DNA of 64,000 bases. Source: Phycomyces blakesleeanus NRRL 1555(-). Lineage: Eukaryota > Mucoromycota > Mucoromycetes > Mucorales > Phycomycetaceae. A program made the translations under genes and the position numbers. A model generated the notes under the pieces. It saw only the letters and a program-made list of their open reading frames with translations. It was not told the origin of the DNA and made no database searches. Below, one piece after another: positions 55,470 through 64,000 of the stretch; within the stretch, counting starts at the first letter, position 1, and the number at the start of each line of letters is the position of its first letter. The stretch is from positions 620,001 through 684,000 of the forward strand of contig NW_017265157.1 of assembly GCF_001638985.1 (NCBI RefSeq), written 5' to 3'.

Positions 55470-56779
55470 ATGCCGTCTTCAAAGGCAAGGTTCTATTGTT
55501 ATGATTATGATTATTATTTTTATATTTCAGCACATGTTTTGTAATATAGAATCATTAATATAGAAAGGAAATAATAATTATAATAAGAATATTACCAGTT
55601 ATATTAATACTAATAATACACAGACTACAGAAAATAGTCGTGTAGATATAGCAAACAAGGTAAGTCCTGTTCAGCCTACCTCATAACATACAATCATTAA
55701 GGCTAGTTTTAATCTGATAGTGAACATTCTTGTAGTCATCATGCTTAGTTGACTTTATTGACATGCCAATTACATATTCAAAGTGAGAATTAATTTAGCT
55801 GTACTCTGGTTAAATTACATTGTGTACAGTGTGAACTAATAAAATTTCTGTTTTACACATATATAATAATAATATAGTAAAGATCTCAATGTGATTATAG
55901 AGTATCATGACATTTCTCAAATGACAATTGAATTAAAAGAATGGGCATTTAATCTTGTCAAGTCTAACCTTTACCACCTGTAAATATATATATAGAAAAA
56001 ATAACTAGTTTTCGACACAAGAATGTTAAGATCTGTCTTGTATGTATGTTTATGAATGTGTAGGTATCGAAAGTCTAATGATGGTTGGAATGCCCTGGAA
56101 AAAAAGGCGGAAATGAGTACACCCGAAGCCCGGTATCTTATTGCTCGTTCTGCCTCTGATCCAAATATTCTGTATGGATTTTTGTTGTTTCAAATGGTAA
56201 CAGAAGAGACTATGGACGATGATGTTATGGCAGAAGTAGCGTATTGGTAAGATTTCTTTAGTAGAATGTATTCTAAAGAATTTCTTCTAACCAACTAGTT
56301 CTATCATATATATATATGTGTGTGTGTGTGTGTGTATTATCTCTCGATAATTGTACATAAATTAGCTATGAACTTCAATTGGTTGAATCGGCAAGAAATT
56401 ATGGACTGGGAGAATATTTTATGAAATTACTGGCCGAGATAGGAAATCACTGGAAAATGGACAAGATGATGCTGACTGTATTCAAATGTAAGCCGGAGAA
56501 AGAGATAGTGCTTTGATTGCAGAGTGTTTATTGGCAGATAATGAATTCATAAACCTGTAGCCAACAAAGGAGCATTTAGGTTCTACAAGAAACTCGGGTA
56601 TGTTATAAATTGCATTTGATTTGATGTGGTATATAATACAATATAACATAAATTAAATATATATAAATATTATATATTTGTGTAGATTTGAATTGGATGA
56701 GATCTCACCAAGTGCCTGTTTATCTGCTCTCCAGGCACGCAAATTTGATTATGAAATACTATCAAAAAAGTGCTCATAG
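55470..56779 (+). CDS. NAA40: N-alpha-acetyltransferase Naa40/NatD-like (histone H4/H2A)
   Basis: Eight exons: 55470-55489, 55599-55659, 55736-55782, 55878-55979, 56064-56246, 56366-56487, 56561-56597 and 56686-56779, giving 221 aa with phases matching throughout. Family landmarks are ENSRVDIANK (as VDAANR in animals), DLNVIIE, EWAFNLVKSN, EARYLIA, CYELQLVESARNYGLGEYF with the acetyl-CoA loop R-N-Y-G-L-G, MMLTVFK, GAFRFYKKLGFELDEISPS and a C-terminal DYEILSKK. NatD acetylates the N-terminal serine of histones H4 and H2A. Length is close to the human enzyme (237 aa). The weakest junction is the first: donor GTTCTA and acceptor TACCAG were picked because other frames hit stops. Confidence 0.88.
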
Positions 56780-56868
56780 TACAAGACCTGGATATTTTGG
56801 TTTATCTTGTATCATCAATGAGCGATTTATAACTTATATATATATAAACCAAACTCGATTATCTAGTA

Positions 56869-57259
56869 TTAGAACCCTACTTTCATATCAGAAGATCTTT
56901 CTGTGTGCGTGTGTCTATGAGTGTTTTTTTTTGGCACATTTAAATAAAGCAAAGTAAAGTAAAACAAAGCAAATAATATATATATATATCTCTTTTTGGT
57001 TTGATTTTTTTTCTTTGTGTATATGCTTCTTGGGTCTAGGCTCTGACTTAGTAGTACCAGGCTTTTGTTTCCAAACATTTGATGATGTTTACTGTCCATC
57101 GAGGGATTTAATTGTAATTTCAATAATCTCTCTTGGCTGAGAGTATCATTTGGTGTTATAAATAAAGATACTTCTTCTTGGATGAAAAAGGATAAGCTCT
57201 CAGTTGTACAGTCTTGGTGGTGGATATTGTCAGCTACACAAAGATATATAATTGGCGGC
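56869..57259 (-). other. Unrecognised minus-strand open stretch, possibly a 3' exon
   Basis: A stop-free minus-strand frame of about 110 codons begins after a possible TTTTGTAG acceptor at 57260 and includes CTTESLSFFIQEEVSLFITP and NPSMDSKHHQMFGNKS. The opposite strand here is full of stops. The last 30 codons before 56869 are repeat-like, so the true end may be earlier. It faces the end of the Naa40 gene. I find no upstream exons I trust, because the next 1 kb upstream is taken up by a TIR element. It could be a gene remnant. Function unknown. Confidence 0.3.
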
Positions 57260-57495
57260 TACAAAAAAATGATTGTTGGTTAACAAAAATATAATTGTCG
57301 AAAGACAAGATTTAATTATTTTGACCGTTAATGAAGTTCCTTTTGTCGCTCATTTTTTTTCAAACTTTTTATTTATTTCAAAGGTGGAATGGATAACCTT
57401 TTTGATGAGCATTGTAAAAGAGTTTATGATCTCATGGAAGGCGTCTTCACAGAAAATCACAGGCCCAAAAATTGTACTTGAACGCTAATTTTTTA

Positions 57496-58220
57496 CGGGG
57501 CCGATGTTTTTGGTGGGACATGACATTTTGATTCTACCGGACCACAAATTGCGACCTTTTTGCCGGCATGAAATAACTCTATCTGGTCCCTAAAGATCCA
57601 TTCCTATTATAATAATTAATACAAGCCAAGATACAAAATACTCCTCAAGATTTTGTCTTGTGCTTGCAAAAGATATTGAATGGGGGTTACTTACCAGTTG
57701 GTACTGTCATACTTTGGGAATATAAGTAGGTGTAAGAAAGAGAAAGACATAATACGCGTAAGAAGGCTAAGAAATAGTAATATATCAAGCAAGATCACGT
57801 CCCAAAGTGTGTAATGACAGCAACTCCTTATAATCTTCTGCATGGCTAGCTATTGGTATAGTCTATTTGCGACCAATTGTTATCTCTTTATTATCGAGTC
57901 TAAATTTAGGACGCAAACGACTATTAATTGAATATACAGAATTTGATTTTCGTATGAGACAGTATTTCATTATTAAGTTGTTCAAATGCAGACTGAGACT
58001 CTTAAAAGGGTGAGAGTTAGGTGCCTGGGGAGAGATAGATAAACACAAAGTGTGGGGGCAAAGTAGTAAAGCTAATGCATGTAATGAATATATTGTGTTT
58101 TAAGGACACACCATTTTGCCCTGAAGGATTAATAAAGACACTGGGCCCTGGACATGTAGTCACAATTGGTTAGTCCGGTTAGATAGAAACGTCGTGCCCC
58201 ACCAGGAAACATCGTACCCG
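57496..58220. mobile_element. 725-bp TIR element flanked by TA (Tc1/mariner-style, non-autonomous)
   Basis: Positions 57496-57553 and 58161-58220 are imperfect reverse complements, about three quarters identical by eye, sharing ACGGG, CGATGTTT, TGGTGGG and ACCGGAC blocks. TA dinucleotides sit immediately outside both ends (57494-57495 and 58221-58222), as left by Tc1/mariner-type insertion. The interior has no transposase. The inner halves also show weak mirrored similarity around CCCAAAGT...ATGACAG (about 57695-57725 and 57800-57830). It lies between Naa40 and Sm D2. Confidence 0.65.
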
Positions 58221-58825
58221 TAAGATTGGTGCAAGAAATATAAATATTATTGATAGTGACAGACAAATCAACCAAACATTAAATGGTTTGGTACAATTTG
58301 TAAAAAAAAATCACTCATGAGATAAGTATTAAAATTCTCCCAAGATTGTGAGTATCTTATTTTATATTATTATTTTTTCAAAAGAGAGCAAGAGGTACAA
58401 GTGATGATTTTGTCTTTATTTATTTGAAAAATAAAATCATCAAAAAGAAAGAAGGAAAGAAATATGTTCACAAAGCTCAATTACAACACCGCTCCATGAT
58501 ATTTGTACAATTGATGACGAACTTTGGTGGCTTTGGTCATCGCGTCGTGCTGGGTTTGGCGTCCTTTATTCACACTTCTTTACTACCTTTTATAAATCCC
58601 CATCAATTCCTTTATTAAAATATGAGGTTAGCTATCACAATAGACAAATCTCATCAATGCATTTCTACGTTTATTACATTACAAAATCCACCTACTTAGA
58701 CACACGCATACATTTATACATACATTTATACATACATCTATACATACCTGTATACATACGTACTAACGTCAATTTTAATCAATGTAAAATAAATTAGTGC
58801 TCCTGCAACTAAGCTACGATCGGAA
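58221..58825. other. Promoter region of the Sm D2 gene
   Basis: AT-rich with an ATACAT/TTATACAT repeat (about 58707-58760). A non-coding first exon or a short upstream coding exon of Sm D2 could lie here. The open frame at 58424-58618 has no domain. Confidence 0.5.
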
Positions 58826-59437
58826 ATGACAGAGGAGGAGCTCCGTCAGCAGGAAGAGATCGAGTTCAACACCGGGCCTTTGTCCGTTCTTCAACAATCT
58901 GTCAAGAACAATAACCAGATCTTGATCAGCTGTCGTAACAACCACAAGCTTCTCGCACGTGTCAAGGCATTCGATCGTCACTGCAACATGGTGTTAGAGA
59001 ATGTCAAGGAGGTGGGATAATTCTTCTTTTTTTTACTATTTTTTATTAGACATGTGTACATTGTATACAATCGATGATGCTAATCTAATTGAGATTAGAT
59101 GTGGAGTGAGACTCCCAGAACTGGTAAAGGAACAAAGGCCAAGCCAGTCACCAAAGATCGTTTCGTGAGCAAGATGTTCCTTCGTGGTGATACTGTTGTC
59201 TTAGGTAAAACGACACACACACACATATATATATAGATGTAGATGTAGATATACTTCTTTTTCTTTTATTTTATTTTTTTTAAAAAAGAAGGGAAGTAGG
59301 GATTTCAGAAGAGAAAATAGAAAATAGAAAAGGCTGGATATTTGAGGTACAGCAGAAACTAACTATCCTGATTATCTTCTTTTATTATTCTTCTTGCTTT
59401 TCCTTTCATTCTTATAGTTCTTCGCAACACAGTGTAA
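58826..59437 (+). CDS. SMD2: Small nuclear ribonucleoprotein Sm D2
   Basis: Three exons, 58826-59011, 59099-59204 and 59418-59437, give 103 aa. The protein matches Sm D2 almost end to end: [56 protein letters not shown], and the Sm2 motif [15 protein letters not shown]. Sm D2 is part of the seven-member Sm ring on U1, U2, U4 and U5 snRNAs. The usual protein has about 10 more N-terminal residues. The sequence just before this ATG reads LRSE in frame after an AAG acceptor-like site, like the KPKSE before the same Met in animals. A short upstream exon is therefore likely and the true start may be missed. Confidence 0.92.
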
Positions 59438-59837
59438 ATACATTTATGATAAAGAAAACGGGGATTTCGTTCAAAAAAAAAAGAAAAGAATGTCTTTTGA
59501 CAAAGTTGTATCTTTGAAGATGTCTGTTTTATATTTGTGCGTGTATGTATATATATGCGTACGTGCGTGTGCTTGTCCGTTTGTTTGTTCGTTCATTTGC
59601 TTGTTTGTTTATTCGTTTATGTGTGGGTGTGTAAGGGTGGAACTAGTTCATCAAGTATACTTTTTTTTTGTTTTGGGCAATATATATGTATATATGTATA
59701 TGTATAGGAAGAAGGAGAGTAAGAAGGAGAGGGGAGATAATTATCGAGTATCAGAATATGCATTCAAACTTTAATTTCTTTTCTCTCTCTATATCTTCTT
59801 TTATTATATCTTCTTTTCTTTTAATGCTCCTTCTTCT
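59438..59837. other. Convergent 3' intergenic region
   Basis: About 400 bp between the ends of Sm D2 (plus) and the F-box gene (minus), with TG/TA and GAAGG repeats. The open frame at 59490-59774 is repeat-derived. Confidence 0.55.
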
Positions 59838-61640
59838 CTAACCCCAGACCCATTCCCATCGGCCGGCTTTGTTAAGAAAAGAAACGTCTTCTTCCAGTGA
59901 CTTTTTCCCTGTAAGTTCATTTGGAAATGGTCCGATCGCTGGCTCAATTCGAGGGAGGATCTGATCATAACTTGGAGGTCGTTTGGAAACGATGTCTTTA
60001 AGTATATTCCACGGAATACGCATCTTCCCCAGGCGGAGTACCTTGAGTCTCTCTAAATTGACAAACCAATCCCGAACAAATCCTGGGTATCGTTCACTGA
60101 TCGGTCCTGGCTGACAGAGAGTAATGTGTTCAATAGTATGTGTATCTCGAATAGCTCTTGCAGATCGCTCACTTAAACAGACCGAGTACAAACATAGAAC
60201 CTTGAGTCGAGGCAACAGGTCAGGTTTGTATGTCCCAAGATAATCTTCTCCTGTCTTGGACAATCGCAACTCAAGAATTTCTAAACAAGACATCGATCGC
60301 AACATATTCATAAATTCATCTGGTGTGATGGTTGGGAAACAGAGTCTGAGTTCAGACAGTTGATTAAATGATCCCAAGAGTCGCAAACATCGATCATCGA
60401 GCTCCAGCTCATGCTCGGTACGACAGAGATAAGACACAGACTGTAGAAGCCGTGGTTGACTCTCTCGGCCGATGTAGCCTGTAATACGGCCACCGCTGTT
60501 ACTGCCACTACCATTGCCACTGCCACTACCACTGCTATTACCAATACCACCACTAGTAAGATTTCTGGTGGTTACTGATCGAGATGGCCCAAACTTGCGC
60601 TGTCCAGGATCTCCAAAAGTGGTGGTCGACTGCATGTGAGGAAGCACTTTGGTGTACTTTGGATGGATATCCATTTTTGGAGAAAGATCCAGATGGCGGA
60701 GAGCACTTCCATTAAGACGATCTAAAATAACATCAAGATTTCCTGTTCTCAAGCGGGTCAGCCGGAAATCCTTTAGATTCAATAGACCAACAATACGGCC
60801 AATTGCTGACAACAGAAGAGGTTCCATGCATGAAAGGTGGAGACATTGAAGCATCGAAGTAAACCGTTGCAGGCACAATAGTGTGAGGGGAGATAGATCA
60901 ATATTGAGCATCTTGAGAGACTCCAGTTGTGGATTTAATGTTCTCAGTAATAATTGTAGCACTGGTTGTGTAATGACACATGAGGATATATCAAGATGAC
61001 GCAAGTAACGTAGACCTCTAAACCCTCTGCACACCTCTGGGCTGAGACTTTGATACTGCAGCGAAAACTTTTCCAAAAGCGGTATGCGAACCAGCAGCTG
61101 TCTAAGTGTTGTCTCTGGCATTGAGAGTCCAAGCGAAGGTTCCTTGGATAGATCCATAGCAAGAGACGACAAGTTGTGGGAAGGTCGGACCTGATAAAGG
61201 TGGTCGCGTTGTTCAAAAGGGCCACTGACGGTGCTTCCTATCCGTGTGGGGGAATATTTGTTCAAACCAAGCTCTACCAGAGATGAAAGTGTGCATGCAA
61301 GTGTCAACACACCGTCTGCAGTCAACGACCAACAGCCACTAATGTCAACTCGATCCAGAGTCCTTCCCTTCCTCTGAGGACTGTGGGTGATATTTTTGGA
61401 AGCTGCTTCTCGTGGGAGCACAATCGGCACAGAGCTGTGTTTGAGGATAGACACTAGGATAATGTTTGTTATCTGGCCAGAATATTTAGAAAGATTAAGT
61501 GGAGACCAGCACCAGGGATGGCTGTGTAAGAGAGAATGGAATAGCCGACATGTTGCCGACAATTGGCATTTGTCACCAATGTCGTCAATGAATTCAATGA
61601 TGTTAAGCAAGAGTTCTGCTGGGAGTAGTTTAAACGACAT
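59838..61640 (-). CDS. F-box/leucine-rich repeat protein
   Basis: Single-exon 600-aa protein. The start at 61640 places a clear F-box at residues about 3-47 (FKLLPAELLLNIIEFI, then CRLFHSLL and HPWCW). Leucine-rich repeats follow (LDRVDISGCWSLTADGVLTL, LRYLRHLDISSCVITQPVLQ, LRHLDLS, LEILELRLSKTGEDYL, LKVLCLYSVCLSERSA). A Gly/Ser-rich linker (SSGSGSGNGSGSNSGG) splits the repeats at about residues 368-386. Such proteins recruit substrates to SCF ubiquitin ligases. It is not a close copy of the F-box gene at 3781. Codon use is ordinary and no introns are evident. It is divergent from Spt4, with about 2 kb between them. The target is unknown. Confidence 0.88.
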   Translation of the reverse strand: MSFKLLPAELLLNIIEFIDDIGDKCQLSATCRLFHSLLHSHPWCWSPLNLSKYSGQITNIILVSILKHSSVPIVLPREAASKNITHSPQRKGRTLDRVDISGCWSLTADGVLTLACTLSSLVELGLNKYSPTRIGSTVSGPFEQRDHLYQVRPSHNLSSLAMDLSKEPSLGLSMPETTLRQLLVRIPLLEKFSLQYQSLSPEVCRGFRGLRYLRHLDISSCVITQPVLQLLLRTLNPQLESLKMLNIDLSPLTLLCLQRFTSMLQCLHLSCMEPLLLSAIGRIVGLLNLKDFRLTRLRTGNLDVILDRLNGSALRHLDLSPKMDIHPKYTKVLPHMQSTTTFGDPGQRKFGPSRSVTTRNLTSGGIGNSSGSGSGNGSGSNSGGRITGYIGRESQPRLLQSVSYLCRTEHELELDDRCLRLLGSFNQLSELRLCFPTITPDEFMNMLRSMSCLEILELRLSKTGEDYLGTYKPDLLPRLKVLCLYSVCLSERSARAIRDTHTIEHITLCQPGPISERYPGFVRDWFVNLERLKVLRLGKMRIPWNILKDIVSKRPPSYDQILPRIEPAIGPFPNELTGKKSLEEDVSFLNKAGRWEWVWG

Positions 61641-63656
61641 TATATATAAAGGAAGAGGAGAAATAAGACAAGAAATGAATGGCTAATGATGCCAAGTGCA
61701 ATAATGCATGTATGTATGTAAGTATGTAAGTATGTAAGTATGTAGGTATTATCTTATCCTCTTCCTATACGACCATATGCCTTCAGTGACTTGCATAACT
61801 ATTCTTTTTTTGGGGGGTGGGGAGCACAGCTAAAACCACCCTTCAGGAGTGAAGAAGCTTCATCGATAAGAACATCCAAATTCTCATGCAATAAGGAACA
61901 TAATCCCTTTTGGTTCCACATTTGTGCCACAAACCAAAAGAAGATATTTTGTCAGGTACAGTTTTACAAAAACAGGTTCAAAGAATATGATACATTATCC
62001 CCAGTACCATTTTCTTTAACACTTTAAACTACCCTGTTGTTGGTCTTTGGAAAACAATAAGGGAATAAAATATCGGTGTGTAGGATGCATATTTGATTTG
62101 TGCTCTTGGTTAAAAAAAAAACTGAAAACCTAAACTTCTTTCCCCTTCTTGTCCTTTTGTATCTGATTCTTTTTATAAATGCCAATGATACTTATTTGGA
62201 AGAGTATGTCTTTAAATGAAAACGCCAGAAAGCAAAACAGATCACTGGTACACAGTATCTCATGCGCCCAGGCGCTTAAATATCTAACTCGTGGCCAGTA
62301 TTGATTGTTCTTGTATTCACGCCTTTTGTATTTAACTTATTATAATTAAATCTATTTTTTAATTTTTATTTACTACAGGTCAAAATTTCTCAATTGGATT
62401 GAGTTTAGGCGATTAAGTTCCAAAGATGATGATATCTTTACAAACTCTGCATGTGACATTTTTTATTTGTTCCTTTTTGACGTGTGAATAAGCTTTTGGT
62501 CTTAATAATGATGACTTGCGATACCTTTATCTCAAGCAACATATACATAAGATCTATCGCTTTGTTTGTTGCCTTTCATTATCACTAGAAATATTACTAA
62601 ATGTGTGCGTCTGTGTGTGTGTTTATTATTTTAATAAATCCTCCTTCATTTGACAAGCTCCATTCGCCAATATCTTTTTGAGAACTAAAACATATATTCA
62701 AACTTTTACGGGCACGATCTCACGGTTGATATTACTCATGTGGTTGGTGTAATGACTGTCACTGGCTTAATGCAAGTGAAATTAACAATACAAAAAAAAG
62801 TATATTATTAATAAAGAAGTTCATTTAATTGACAAGCATAATTGATTTCTAAAAGAACATCTCACTATAGCTACATTATATCTACAGCCATTGAATTGAT
62901 AGCTGTATTCTTGACCGTTAACTCATATTTATAAAATTTATGTCACAATGAATAACTTTCTTAAGGTGAAACTTTTCAAAACACACATCGTTCGTGTATG
63001 TGTGTGTGTGTGTTTTGTAATGAATTCAAACAAAAGGGAAATGATCTTTTGTATTTAAAATAGTTATGTCAATAAATTGGTATATTTTTAACTTTTTTTC
63101 TTTTGGTTTTTTATTTTACAATATTGTCTTGGTCTTTATTCTTTAAAACGAATTCACGCATAATTTTATATGCTACTTAAGTGCTCAATTTAGTTTTACA
63201 AAATAAGTCATTGTTGAAGATTATATATTCAAAGTATTCCACAGATTGAATGCAAATTCAGTATGATAGGTTTTGCATATACTGTGATTTGGACGGTGTA
63301 ATAGATGTGGAAATAGATAATCAAAAGTATGTTTAATCAGCCATTATTTGTAGAAGCAATAAGGCTAACACTCACATAATGTATTCTAATAAATTATGTG
63401 GTATTACCAACTTTATTTGATGATAGATATTTTTTATGGTTCTGTTTCTCGTTTTAAAAAAAAATCATAATATTTCTAAGGACAGCCATATCCACTCTAC
63501 GCAAGAATACGCCAGACAAAAGAACTGGTCTTTTTTTTTTAGCTTGATGAGTGACGTATAAGATCCCGTGACATCACAATTTACACTTTGCAAGTATGTG
63601 TATCAGACCTATGATCGTCTTGCTTTACTGTTTCGACAAACCATCCATTAGACGAC
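61641..63656. other. AT-rich divergent spacer
   Basis: About 2 kb between F-box (minus) and Spt4 (plus). GTAT/AAGT repeats at about 61710-61748. A frame at 61791-62027 has no domain. Near 62704 an isolated run (TTTACGGGCACGAT) resembles the tip of the 57496 element, but no partner was found. Confidence 0.55.
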
Positions 63657-64000
63657 ATGTCCCACGTACTTCCACACGACAAAAAGCAACTTAGAGCATG
63701 CCTCGTATGTTCCCTTGTCAAGGTACTTCTAAAAGATGATTTGTGTACTCATCACTAAACATGATCTAATAAATAAATCCAATTATAGAATGCTTCGCAA
63801 TTTCGATCATCGGGCTGTGATAATTGCGAGGATGTACTGAGAATGCGTAAAAACATAGATCGTGTAATGGAATGCACAAGCTCAAAGTTCGAGGGGTAAT
63901 ACAGAATTATCTACCACTTGATACAACATTGTTAGAATGCATTAAATAACGCTTGGCCGATTCTTACAGAATGATCACAATGATGAATCCAAAAGAAAGT
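63657..64000 (+). CDS. SPT4: Transcription elongation factor Spt4 (partial, runs off the window)
   Basis: Exons 63657-63722, 63789-63895 and 63970 to the window end give the first 68 residues in frame. The C4 zinc finger is complete: C15, C18, C32 and C35 (CLVC, then GCDNC). The family block MECTSSKFEGMITMMNPKES follows and should lead into the WVAKW motif just outside the window. Spt4 pairs with the NGN domain of Spt5 (DSIF) and keeps RNA polymerase II processive. The donors are GTACTT and GTAATA, the acceptors TATAG and TACAG. Confidence 0.88.

Noticed and set aside
57273..57488. Plus-strand 71-codon frame before the TIR element
   Set aside because: No domain, and the opposite strand is equally open, so strand and coding status are undecided.
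62700..62740. Tip-like match to the 57496 element
   Set aside because: Only about 12-14 matching bases and no inverted partner nearby; could be chance.
1..64000. tRNA, rRNA or CRISPR arrays
   Set aside because: A read-through by eye found no tRNA B-box with a matching cloverleaf, no rRNA, and no spaced direct repeats. A covariance-model scan would be the decisive test for RNA genes.

Overview
The window is nuclear DNA of a fungus, most likely an early-diverging (Mucoromycota-type) species. The evidence is indirect. Genes carry many short AT-rich introns with GTAAG-like donors and TTAG/ACAG acceptors. Gene-poor spacers are full of microsatellites. An E2F-family factor is present, which Dikarya lack and early-diverging fungi keep. 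The window also holds a DIRS-type retrotransposon, a large fungal DDE transposase and a ricin-type beta-trefoil protein. I cannot name the species.

Layout from left to right. 1-2.64 kb: decayed tail of a DIRS-like element (RT/RNase H, tyrosine recombinase, internal complementary region and terminal repeat). 3.8-5.3 kb (-): F-box/LRR protein with polyQ. 5.3-9.9 kb: AT-rich spacer. 9.9-10.7 kb (-): RING-CH membrane E3 ligase. 12.4-17.4 kb: dense cluster of dithiol glutaredoxin (+), DUF2015 protein (-), BSD-domain protein (+) and a nine-exon beta-trefoil protein (-). 18.4-22.3 kb: transposon district with a 490-bp MITE-like element, a near-perfect inverted repeat and an intact 708-aa DDE transposase. 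22.8-24.3 kb (+): Rei1/ZNF622-like 60S maturation factor. 25.7-27.8 kb (+): DPP III-like zinc peptidase. 28.0-29.5 kb (-): acidic unrecognised protein. 30.1-33.1 kb (+): Ser/Thr kinase. 34.8-36.8 kb (+): RCC1-repeat protein, probably mitochondrial. 36.8-42.2 kb: spacer. 42.2-43.4 kb (+): E2F. 43.4-48.1 kb: spacer with a small TIR element. 48.1-52.6 kb (-): 1224-aa low-complexity protein. 54.2 kb (+): copper-fist protein. 55.5-56.8 kb (+): Naa40/NatD acetyltransferase. 57.5-58.2 kb: 725-bp TIR element between TA dinucleotides. 58.8-59.4 kb (+): Sm D2. 59.8-61.6 kb (-): second F-box/LRR protein. 63.66-64.0 kb (+): first exons of Spt4, cut by the window edge.

There are no operons. Neighbours are linked only by orientation. 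DUF2015/BSD, the acidic protein/kinase, the low-complexity protein/copper-fist and F-box/Spt4 are divergent pairs. Sm D2 and the second F-box gene converge. Housekeeping roles dominate: splicing, ribosome maturation, transcription elongation, redox, ubiquitin ligation and histone N-acetylation. Several genes (copper-fist, Naa40, Spt4, exon 1 of E2F) were rebuilt by hand from very short exons, because they do not appear as long open frames. I saw no tRNA, rRNA or CRISPR array. The best candidates for something unusual are an 11-nt exon inside the copper-fist zinc module, the other micro-exons, and three TIR elements that I could not assign to a known family.
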